DNA of 43,887 nt from Candidatus Aenigmatarchaeota archaeon. Its GTDB lineage: Archaea; Aenigmatarchaeota; Aenigmatarchaeia; JACPZZ01. This document shows, piece by piece, positions 8,788-16,873 of the stretch (position 1 is its first letter; each line of letters begins with the position of its first letter). Below the pieces are notes generated by a model, which ran no database searches, was not told where the DNA came from, and was given only the letters and a program-made list of their open reading frames with translations. A program made the position numbers and the translations under genes. Where the stretch lies: contig JACPZZ010000020.1 in the NCBI GenBank assembly GCA_016195275.1, positions 1-43,887 on the forward strand, read 5' to 3'.

Positions 8788-11310
8788 ATGTACGAGATTA
8801 TTGTAGGCCGCAATTCGGACGACCTGAAAAAATACGGTTCTATCGGAACAGCCTACATAGGAAAGCATGTTGTCGGAACGGGCGAAGATGCGCACACCAC
8901 GAGCAAAATACTTCTTGACCTCATAAGGCCGCACGTGATGCTGGTATGCGGCAAGAGGGGCAGCGGAAAATGCCTGCACGGGGACACTCTAATAACATTA
9001 AGTGACGGCTCTGTTGCGCCGATCAAAGACCTGGCAAACGATACAAGAAGTGTTCTCGGCTTGAATAATGACCTTAAAATCGGCGTCCTGCAAAAAACGG
9101 AGTTTTTCAAGAGACGCGTGGACAAATTGGTAAAAATCAGGCTGCGGAGCGGGAAAGAGATAAGACTCACGCCGGAACACCCGCTCCTTACAATCAAGGG
9201 CTGGAAACAGGTTAACGAATTGTCAATAGGTTCCAGAGTAGCAACGCCCAGAACACTGGATTGTTTTGGGAACAAGGAGTTGGAGGATTACAAAACAAAA
9301 CTCTTGGCATACCTTATAGCCGAAGGGCATTTGGGAAACGGATTCGTATTGTTCAGTAATAGCGACCCGGAAATGATGAGCGAATTCAAAAGCTGCGTCG
9401 AAGAGTTTGTTTTATCCAATCCTGTGAGAAATGAATTTGGCCAGTTTTCCAAAGGAAATTATGGAGCCAATACCAAATCTTCGATTACCAAATGGTTGAT
9501 AGGCCTAGGGCTATATGATAAAAGGTCGGCCGGCAAATTCATACCTGACTGCGTTTTTAATTTGCCAAGAAATCAGCTTTCCTTGTTTTTGAACCGCCTT
9601 TTCAGTTGCGACGGAAGTTTGTATAACAAGAAAGGAAGGAATCGTACCCAATGGGAGATCTCCTACTCATCAAGATCCGAGATACTGATAAGGCAGGTGC
9701 AGCATCTTTTATTGCGCTTCGGTGTATTGTCGAGAATAAGGCCCAAGATCACAAAAATCAACGGGAAAAGGATACCATCATTTGAAATTGTTGTTGGCAG
9801 TGAATCTGTAACGACCTTCATAAAGAGGATTGGATTTTTCGGCGAAAAAAAAGGGTTGCAAAAGGTGTATACGGCAAACGAGCACGTAATAAAGAGGAAT
9901 CCAAACACAGACACTATACCAGAGGGAATATGGGACATATACAGACCCAAAAACTGGGCTGAATTGGGCAGAAAAATGGGTTATTCTATGGGCAAAGCGC
10001 TTAGAACAAGCATCAATTATTCCCCGTCAAGGCAAAAGCTTTTGCAGATGGCGGAAGCTGAACAGAATGAAAATTTGGCGTTGCTCGCCAAATCCGACAT
10101 ATTCTGGGACGAGATAATAATGATGGAAGAATTGGAAGGCAGTTTTGATGTTTTCGATATATCGGTGCCAGAATTTCACAATTTTGTCGCGAATGAAATA
10201 ATTGTTCATAACAGCTACTCGGCTGGCGTGATCGCAGAAGAAATGGCTGCGCTGCCAAAGGAATTAAGGGATAATCTTGCATTTATCATTATCGACCCGA
10301 TGGGCATATACTGGTCAATGAAAAACCCCAACGAAAAGGATTCCGACCTGCTGCGCAAATGGGACTTAAAGCAAAAGGGCGTTGACATCAGCCTTTTTGT
10401 GCCGGGCTCCAAGATAGCCGAGTACGAATCTGCGGGCATATTGTGGGACCATACAATATCGCTGCCTGCCGGAGAATTTACGGCAGAGGACTGGGCTATA
10501 ACCTTCAACATAGAAATGTTCAGCGATGCGGGAGTTTTGCTGGGGCGGGCCATAAAAAACCTGAAAGAGAAATCAACTGCGTACGGCGTAAAAGACATCA
10601 TAAACGAGATCGATTCCGACAAGCGCGCGGACCAGAAACACAAGGACGTTTTGCGCAGCCTGTTTGAGAACATAGATTCATGGGGCATATTCTCAAAGGA
10701 GAAAATCTCCCTTGAAGAGATGTTCAAGCCCGGCTCGATATCCGTTATCGATATTTCGCATTACGAAGGCTGGGCCATAAAAAACCTTTTCGTCAGCCTT
10801 ATTTCCAAAAAAATTTATCAGGCAAGGCTGCTGTCAAGGAAAGAGGAAGAGGCCAAGTCGATTGCGGGCGAGGAGAAATCCGGAATGCCAATGGTCTGGT
10901 TAATGATCGACGAATCGCACCAGTTCCTGCCGAACGACGCGAAGACAACATCAACGGAGGCTTTGTTAACTCTTGTTAAACTGGGCCGCGAACCGGGCAT
11001 ATCCACGGTTTTCATAACCCAGCAGCCCTACAAACTGCATCCGGATGCGTTGTCGCAAACGGACGTGGTTTTGTCGCACCGCTTAACTTCAGAGCAGGAT
11101 GTTAAAGCCCTTGAAACTGTCATGCAGACATACCTCCTTAACAACATCCAAAAAAGCATCGACGACCTTCCGAAATGGAAAGGAACGGCAATAATACTTG
11201 ACGACAATTCCGAGAAATTGTACAGCTTGGTTGTGCGCCCGCGCACAAGCTGGCATGCGGGCGGAAGCCCGATCGCGATCAAAAACGATCAAGGCACCAG
11301 GAATAATTAG
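8788..11310 (+). CDS. HerA/FtsK-like (DUF87-type) ATPase containing an in-frame intein
   Basis: The split P-loop GKRGSGK|...|SYSAGVIAEEM is restored on removing the intein; WLMIDESHQFLP Walker B; STVFITQQPYKLHPDAL. HerA-like architecture. Confidence 0.88.
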   Translation: MYEIIVGRNSDDLKKYGSIGTAYIGKHVVGTGEDAHTTSKILLDLIRPHVMLVCGKRGSGKCLHGDTLITLSDGSVAPIKDLANDTRSVLGLNNDLKIGVLQKTEFFKRRVDKLVKIRLRSGKEIRLTPEHPLLTIKGWKQVNELSIGSRVATPRTLDCFGNKELEDYKTKLLAYLIAEGHLGNGFVLFSNSDPEMMSEFKSCVEEFVLSNPVRNEFGQFSKGNYGANTKSSITKWLIGLGLYDKRSAGKFIPDCVFNLPRNQLSLFLNRLFSCDGSLYNKKGRNRTQWEISYSSRSEILIRQVQHLLLRFGVLSRIRPKITKINGKRIPSFEIVVGSESVTTFIKRIGFFGEKKGLQKVYTANEHVIKRNPNTDTIPEGIWDIYRPKNWAELGRKMGYSMGKALRTSINYSPSRQKLLQMAEAEQNENLALLAKSDIFWDEIIMMEELEGSFDVFDISVPEFHNFVANEIIVHNSYSAGVIAEEMAALPKELRDNLAFIIIDPMGIYWSMKNPNEKDSDLLRKWDLKQKGVDISLFVPGSKIAEYESAGILWDHTISLPAGEFTAEDWAITFNIEMFSDAGVLLGRAIKNLKEKSTAYGVKDIINEIDSDKRADQKHKDVLRSLFENIDSWGIFSKEKISLEEMFKPGSISVIDISHYEGWAIKNLFVSLISKKIYQARLLSRKEEEAKSIAGEEKSGMPMVWLMIDESHQFLPNDAKTTSTEALLTLVKLGREPGISTVFITQQPYKLHPDALSQTDVVLSHRLTSEQDVKALETVMQTYLLNNIQKSIDDLPKWKGTAIILDDNSEKLYSLVVRPRTSWHAGGSPIAIKNDQGTRNN
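8971..10212 (+). mobile_element. Intein (Hint domain plus LAGLIDADG homing endonuclease) inserted in the Walker A motif
   Basis: Begins with Cys (CLHGDTLITLSDGSVAPIKDL), contains a TPEHPLLT block B-like motif, two dodecapeptide-like motifs (LLAYLIAEGHLG, FLNRLFSCDGSL), and ends EFHNFVANEIIVHN followed by Ser (+1). 1242 nt = 414 aa. Confidence 0.95.
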
Positions 11311-12575
11311 TGACATACCCCCACCCCTAAAGGATGTGGGCTTCTTGCTTCAATGACGGAACTGTTGTTACATCTCCACAAGCGTTACTTCCCGTCTGCC
11401 CGACGGTAGCTCTTATGAGTATATTTCGTGCAGCATTCAGGTCTCGGTCAATTGACAGACCACAAGACGGACAATTGTGGACTCTTTCCGACAATTCTTT
11501 TTCCACGAGTTCTCCACAATTACTACACATCTTTGTTGTGTTTTTTGGGTCTACGAATACAATTTTGCAACCAGCACTTTCAGCCTTGTAGCTAATCATA
11601 TTCGCAAACGTATTCCATCCAGCATCGTTGATTTGCTTGCCAAAGTTCTGTTCTGACATTTCTTTAGAGGCAAGCTTCTCAAGAGCTATGAGGGAATAAG
11701 TATTGACAAATCTTGTTGAAGTCTTATGAAGGAAGTCAGTCCGTGTATTGGCAACTTTCTCGTGGAGCAAAGCAACCCTATGCTTGGCTCTCTTTCGATT
11801 CTTGCTTCCTTTCTTTTTCTTCGATAGTCTCTGTTGCAATAGAGCAAGTTTCTTTTCATACTGTTCCGGATGCCTTGGATTCTTTATAACTTCCTTATTT
11901 GAAAGGACTGCGAATTTTGTAAGCCCGAGATCGATGCCGACTTGTTCTCCTTGATTTATTTTCGGAGTTTGAGGTTCAGTTTCAATACAGAATGTGGCGA
12001 ACCATTTGCCTGAAGATTCTCTCTTCAAAGTGAGGGTCTTTATTTTGCCTTCAATTTCCCTATGCTTCTTGATGTTTATTTCCCCGAAGGGGGTTGCTTT
12101 GAGTTTCTTATCAAGACTAAACCCGGCTTGTGGATAGTTCAGACTTTTTATCCGATCTATACTCTTGAAGCGTGGGTATCCGCACTCCTTGCCCTGCTTT
12201 CTCATCTTGACCATGCGCCATAACGCTTTCTGAAGCCTGTGAGAAAGCGTCTGGGCTACTTGCGAATACAAACCGCTGTCCTTTACCATTGTTTGCATTT
12301 CGTTTTTTGTGAGGAATTTCTTTGTTTCGTCATATTTTTTCTTGTTAGCTTCAAGGAGCATGTTCCATAGATTCTTTTCTATCCAGAGATGTTCTTTCAT
12401 TTGCGTTACCTGTTTCTTTGATGGATAAATTCTGAATTTATAGGTTCTCATTACATCCCCTTCTGTTGGGTATGACACGCCCTGTATTTATGCATTTTGC
12501 TTGCAGCGTTCCGATATGTTCGCTCTCATCCCACAGCTGAAGCATATGGGATTTCCCGCTCGCTTTCGTTAAGGA
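11311..12575 (-). mobile_element. IS200/IS605 (IS607-like) family element with tnpB only; right boundary approximate
   Basis: Begins one base after the ATPase stop. Hairpin-forming end on the minus strand, GAAGCCCACATCCTTTAGGGGTGGGGGTATGTCA. Opposite side has the stem ATCCCA-CAGCTGAAGCATA-TGGGAT followed by TTCCCGCTCGCTTTCGTTAA, typical of such element ends. No TnpA found. Confidence 0.7.
11327..12451 (-). CDS. tnpB: RNA-guided endonuclease TnpB (IS200/IS605 OrfB)
   Basis: MRTYKFRIYPSKKQ N-terminus; RuvC motifs GIDLGLTKFAVLS, LIALEKLASKEM, DRDLNAARNI; zinc ribbon CSNCGELVEKELSERVHNCPSCG. All catalytic motifs present. Confidence 0.95.
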   Translation of the reverse strand: MRTYKFRIYPSKKQVTQMKEHLWIEKNLWNMLLEANKKKYDETKKFLTKNEMQTMVKDSGLYSQVAQTLSHRLQKALWRMVKMRKQGKECGYPRFKSIDRIKSLNYPQAGFSLDKKLKATPFGEINIKKHREIEGKIKTLTLKRESSGKWFATFCIETEPQTPKINQGEQVGIDLGLTKFAVLSNKEVIKNPRHPEQYEKKLALLQQRLSKKKKGSKNRKRAKHRVALLHEKVANTRTDFLHKTSTRFVNTYSLIALEKLASKEMSEQNFGKQINDAGWNTFANMISYKAESAGCKIVFVDPKNTTKMCSNCGELVEKELSERVHNCPSCGLSIDRDLNAARNILIRATVGQTGSNACGDVTTVPSLKQEAHIL

Positions 12576-12613
12576 ACAGAAAGCTTAAATAACTATGTTA
12601 TTATGATTATCAG

Positions 12614-12985
12614 ATGACATCGGGAAAAGAAAGGGCCAACTGGCCGGATAAAACTGACACCTTCAAGGTAGTACAACTTTACGTGGACGACGAACCCTAT
12701 CTAAGGTTCGGAAGCGCAGACTCTATCCACGGCCACATTTTAGCTGATTGTCTGGACAAACTTAAAGTGCCTTATCACACAATGCCGAACCAAGACGGGG
12801 ATGAAATACCTATTGCGGAAGGCGAAAGATACAGGGCCTCGGGTATGGGATACGGCATTGTGTTACCTGAATTAACAGAGGTATCTTTCCTTGGTAACAG
12901 CGCAGATTATCAGATCGGCATAGACGCAGACCATTTGCAAAAGATCAGGGAAATATCGCCTGACTGGGTTTTGGAGATGAAATGA
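12614..12985 (+). CDS. Hypothetical protein
   Basis: 123-aa ORF with box A-like GCTTAAATAA about 30 nt upstream (around 12582). Confidence 0.65.
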   Translation: MTSGKERANWPDKTDTFKVVQLYVDDEPYLRFGSADSIHGHILADCLDKLKVPYHTMPNQDGDEIPIAEGERYRASGMGYGIVLPELTEVSFLGNSADYQIGIDADHLQKIREISPDWVLEMK

Positions 12986-13038
12986 ACACGACTAATCTTC
13001 TCCGTAAAACACATTAATCAAGCAGTTGAATCTCTTTT

Positions 13039-14595
13039 GTGCCGTACATAGAACACCCCCTCATCAAAGGCAACGCGATAGAATCCCGTGTATACCAGGA
13101 GAAGATACTCGCCACCGCTATAACAAAAAACACGCTTGTCGTGTTGCCGACAGGGCTGGGAAAAACTGCGTTATCGGCGATGCTTGTCGCCCACACGCTG
13201 CAAAACAAGCCTGACAAAAGGGTTTTGTTTTTAGCGCCTACGAGGCCTCTGGTAATGCAGCACAAAAAGTCCTTTGAGAAATTTTTCAACATTCCGGAAA
13301 ACGAGATAGAGGCGATAACAGGTTTTATAGATCCCATGGACCGCGAATTTTTATACAGGAAAAAAATAATATTCGCAACGCCGCAAGTTGTGAAAAATGA
13401 CATAGCAAACGATTTTTTGGACATGGAAAAATTTTCGCTGCTCGTCTTTGACGAGGTCCACAGGGCGCGCGGCGCGTATGCGTACACAGAAATTGCGCAG
13501 GAGTTCTTGAAAATTTCGAAGAATGGGCGCATACTCGCCTTAACGGCGTCGCCCGGCTCTTCCAAAGAAAAAATAAACCAGATGTGCGCCGAGCTTGGGA
13601 TAGAGGCAGTCGAAATACGGCTGGAAACGGACGAGGATGTGGCGCCTTATGTGAAAGAAAAAAACGTGGAGTGGGTTTTCGTGGAACTGCCAGAAGAACT
13701 TGGCGAAGTGCGTGACATGCTGAAGAATTACATTGAAAAACGGGCGAAAAAAATCGACACGCTTTCCGTCAATGCGACAAAGGGGCGTTTGATAGAACTT
13801 CAAAGGCAGATGCAGGACCGCATAAGGAAAGGCGACAAATCGGCCTTTTTTGCGGTATCTTTAATCGCTGAATTGCTGAAGGTGGAGCATGCGGTTGAAA
13901 TGATAGAGAGCCAGGGCGTTTTGGCGCTGTCTAACTACCTTAAAAAAATGTCCGCGGACGCATCAGAAGACAAGTCCCGCGCAGTAAAGAGGATAATGGC
14001 CGACCAGGAAATAAAGCTTTGCGTGCAAAAAACCGAGGAACTTCTGGAAAAAGGCGTGGAGCATCCCAAGATTAAAGAGCTGATAAAAATAGTGGCTGAA
14101 GTTTTCGACGATAACAAGGAAGCGAAGATAATCATCTTTTCAAATTACAGGAATACGGTAAGCCAAATAGTGCGCGCCCTGAAAACGGTAAGCGATGCCA
14201 GGCCTGTGGCCTTCATAGGCCAGGCCACAAAAGGCGATTATGACGAAGGGCTGACACAAACAGAGCAGATGAAAAGGCTTCAACTGTTTCGCGAAGGCTA
14301 TTACAACTGCCTGATAGGAACTTCTATATCCGAGGAAGGCCTGGACATACCCGCGGTCGACGTTGCCATATTCTACGAGCCCATCGCATCCGAAATAAGA
14401 TCCATACAAAGGCGCGGGCGCGTCGGCCGCAGCGTAAAAGGAAAGATATTTGTTTTGATAGCTAAAAACACGCGGGACGAAGCTTATTACTGGTCTTCCC
14501 ACCATAAGGAAAGAAGAATGAAAAGCATTCTCACCAAAATGCAGGGCAGGGAACTTAAATTCGGCGGGGGTCTTGAAAAATGGGCCAAAAATTAA
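13039..14595 (+). CDS. Hef-type SF2 DEAH helicase (helicase part only)
   Basis: VLPTGLGKTALSAML, LVFDEVHRARGAYAYTEI, LALTASPGS, GTSISEEGLDIPAVDVAIFYEPIASEIRSIQRRGRVGR. No nuclease domain; GTG start. Confidence 0.92.
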   Translation: MPYIEHPLIKGNAIESRVYQEKILATAITKNTLVVLPTGLGKTALSAMLVAHTLQNKPDKRVLFLAPTRPLVMQHKKSFEKFFNIPENEIEAITGFIDPMDREFLYRKKIIFATPQVVKNDIANDFLDMEKFSLLVFDEVHRARGAYAYTEIAQEFLKISKNGRILALTASPGSSKEKINQMCAELGIEAVEIRLETDEDVAPYVKEKNVEWVFVELPEELGEVRDMLKNYIEKRAKKIDTLSVNATKGRLIELQRQMQDRIRKGDKSAFFAVSLIAELLKVEHAVEMIESQGVLALSNYLKKMSADASEDKSRAVKRIMADQEIKLCVQKTEELLEKGVEHPKIKELIKIVAEVFDDNKEAKIIIFSNYRNTVSQIVRALKTVSDARPVAFIGQATKGDYDEGLTQTEQMKRLQLFREGYYNCLIGTSISEEGLDIPAVDVAIFYEPIASEIRSIQRRGRVGRSVKGKIFVLIAKNTRDEAYYWSSHHKERRMKSILTKMQGRELKFGGGLEKWAKN

Positions 14596-15248
14596 TTCCC
14601 ACCGGAAAGGTATTGATCGTCGTCGATGTGCATGAAAGCGGGACCGACATCGAAAAACTTCTTGCGTCTTACGGCGCGCAGGTGATTTTAAGAAGCATAG
14701 AGGTGGGGGATTACATACTTTCGGACCGCGTTGCGGTTGAGCGTAAAACAACTGAAGACTTCCTGAACTCTATAAAGGACGGGCGCCTGTTTTCGCAGCT
14801 AATTGAATTGTCAAGAAATTTCGATTCGCCCATACTCGTGCTTGAAGGCAACGGCCTTTTTTTGCGAAGCAAAATGCACCCGAACGCGATACGCGGCGCC
14901 ATAGCGAGCATAGTCACGGATTACAAAGTGCCGATACTGACTACAACAGGGCTTGAAGAAACGGCGGCGCAGATCTTCTGGATTGCCAAGCGGGAGCAGG
15001 AAGAATTGAAAAAATCGGTAAGCATACGCGGCGAGAAAAAGGGCGAAACGGCGAGGCAAAAGCAAGAGTACTTGCTGGCAGGGCTGCCAAATGTCTCAAA
15101 GATAACGGCGGAAAGGCTTCTGAACCACTTCGGATCCCCGCTGGAAGTTTTTAACGCCTCTGAAAACGATCTTATAGAGGTCGAAGGTGTCGGCAAGAAA
15201 ACGGCAAAAGGCATAAAATCCGTGTTAGAATCTGAATGTGAGGATTAA
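14580..15248 (+). CDS. ERCC4/XPF-type nuclease with C-terminal HhH (Hef nuclease part)
   Basis: VGDYILSDRVAVERKTTEDFLNSIKDGRLFSQL (the GDY...ERK nuclease motif of the XPF family) and a C-terminal helix-hairpin-helix FGSPLEVFNASENDLIEVEGVGKKTAKGI. Overlaps the helicase ORF by 16 nt. Confidence 0.92.
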   Translation: MGQKLIPTGKVLIVVDVHESGTDIEKLLASYGAQVILRSIEVGDYILSDRVAVERKTTEDFLNSIKDGRLFSQLIELSRNFDSPILVLEGNGLFLRSKMHPNAIRGAIASIVTDYKVPILTTTGLEETAAQIFWIAKREQEELKKSVSIRGEKKGETARQKQEYLLAGLPNVSKITAERLLNHFGSPLEVFNASENDLIEVEGVGKKTAKGIKSVLESECED

Positions 15249-16316
15249 ATGAGACAAGGGCTGATCGTAGGCATTGATCCGGGCGTGACTACGGCAGTCG
15301 TAATGCTGGACCTGAATGGAAACATAATGGATGCAAAAAGCAGGAAATTCTTTTCTTTCAACGATATAATAAGCTGCGTATCGGCCCAGGGCGATCCTGT
15401 AATAGTTTCAAGCGACGTCAACCCGCCGCCCCGTTTGGTCCAACGGGTTGCGTCCGCGTTCGGCGCAAGGCTTCATTATCCTTCCGAATTGATAACGGCT
15501 GTTAAGAAAGCCGGGATAAGCAAATGTCTGACGCACAAATTCAACGACCATGAAAAAGACGCTTACGTGGCCGCAACAATAGCGTTTGAAAAATTCAGGA
15601 AGGATTTTGAAAAGATAGATTCGATGCTCAAGGACGATGAAAAAGGCTACGCTGACAAGGCTAAAAACTTGTTAGTGAAAGGCGCTCCCAGCATAAAGGA
15701 GGCGATTGACTCAGCCGTTATCAAAACGGCTGGGGAGGGCGCTGATTATGAACAATTTAAAAAAATTCTGGGCGGCAGGGCCAAGGAGATAAGCATGTTG
15801 CGCAAGATGCTGAATTTTTACAGGAAAGGCAAACCGATAATTATAGACAAGCGCGAAAACAGTCCAACGCCAAGGGAGATTAAACTGGAAAATGAGTTGC
15901 GCTCGTCCAAACAACGTGCTGAAAAGGTCGAGGAAGCGGTTAAATCTGCGAAACGGGTTTTTCGAAGGTTTATTGAAGGCTGGATACCCGCGCTTGTCGC
16001 TGCCGACTTTAAGAAAGAATCGTTGAAAGCTGTCGAATCCTGCGGCCTGAGAGACAGGTGGCTGATAATCCTGAATAATACCGGGATATCGCGCGATGCG
16101 CTAAGTTTCCTTGAAACCAAGGGTGTGCAGGGCGTGGTGTGCGGAAACAGCAGGCTGTTGTCAGAGTTTAAAACCGTTTCCCACATGGATATCTCGGAAG
16201 CTGATTTCGAGTGCGCCGAATGGGCAGGCGCATTAAACCCGTCTTCGATGAAAAGCGGAATAGAAAGCGTCAGGGAAGATTTTATCAAATGGGCGAAGAG
16301 TGTTTCAGATGGCTAG
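15249..16316 (+). CDS. DUF460 (RuvC-like nuclease fold) protein
   Basis: GLIVGIDPGVTTAVVMLDLNGNIMDAKSRK N-terminus and central coiled coil. Confidence 0.75.
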   Translation: MRQGLIVGIDPGVTTAVVMLDLNGNIMDAKSRKFFSFNDIISCVSAQGDPVIVSSDVNPPPRLVQRVASAFGARLHYPSELITAVKKAGISKCLTHKFNDHEKDAYVAATIAFEKFRKDFEKIDSMLKDDEKGYADKAKNLLVKGAPSIKEAIDSAVIKTAGEGADYEQFKKILGGRAKEISMLRKMLNFYRKGKPIIIDKRENSPTPREIKLENELRSSKQRAEKVEEAVKSAKRVFRRFIEGWIPALVAADFKKESLKAVESCGLRDRWLIILNNTGISRDALSFLETKGVQGVVCGNSRLLSEFKTVSHMDISEADFECAEWAGALNPSSMKSGIESVREDFIKWAKSVSDG

Positions 16317-16857
16317 GATACGCCTTAATCAGGAGCAGGGCAGGCTCTGGGTTGTAGTGAAATTTTTATTAAGGCTGACCGCGCTTTCACTGCCTCTGTA
16401 TATCGTGTTATGGGCTAACCCGAGCTTCGACTTCATCCAGTATGCTGTACGAGACAGTGTTTTATCCCTCACACAGGCTGTCGGTATCGATGCGGAAGTT
16501 GACGGGTTTGACCTGAAACTGGGCACTGTAGACGGCGCTGTGACGCTAAACATAGCCGCAGATTGCACAGGCTGGAAATCCGCTGTTGCGTACGTTGCGC
16601 TCCTGTTGGCTGTTCCCGGGATCAGCAATAGAAAACGCCTTATCGGGCTTGCCGGGATACCAATCCTTTACGCCGTAAATGTGCTAAGAATAGCCTTTTT
16701 GGTCTGGGTAGTGAATGTGATGGGTTTCGGCTATTTCCGCATTTTCCATGAATATCTGTGGAAACTCGGCCTGTCGCTGGCTGTCCTGCTCGTGTGGTAT
16801 GTGTGGCTGACAAAAATAGCGGACAGGATAAAGCCTGAAAAGTTTATATCATACTGA
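16309..16857 (+). CDS. Exosortase/archaeosortase family transpeptidase-like membrane protein
   Basis: Catalytic triad regions: ADCTGWKSAVAYVALLLA (Cys), ILYAVNVLRIAFLVW (Arg), FRIFHEYLWKLGL (His). Confidence 0.88.
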   Translation: MARIRLNQEQGRLWVVVKFLLRLTALSLPLYIVLWANPSFDFIQYAVRDSVLSLTQAVGIDAEVDGFDLKLGTVDGAVTLNIAADCTGWKSAVAYVALLLAVPGISNRKRLIGLAGIPILYAVNVLRIAFLVWVVNVMGFGYFRIFHEYLWKLGLSLAVLLVWYVWLTKIADRIKPEKFISY

Positions 16858-16873
16858 AAAGAAACTTTATTTG

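Noticed and set aside
13014-13565. 183-aa minus ORF over the Hef helicase
   Set aside because: Antisense to conserved helicase motifs; no independent evidence of coding.
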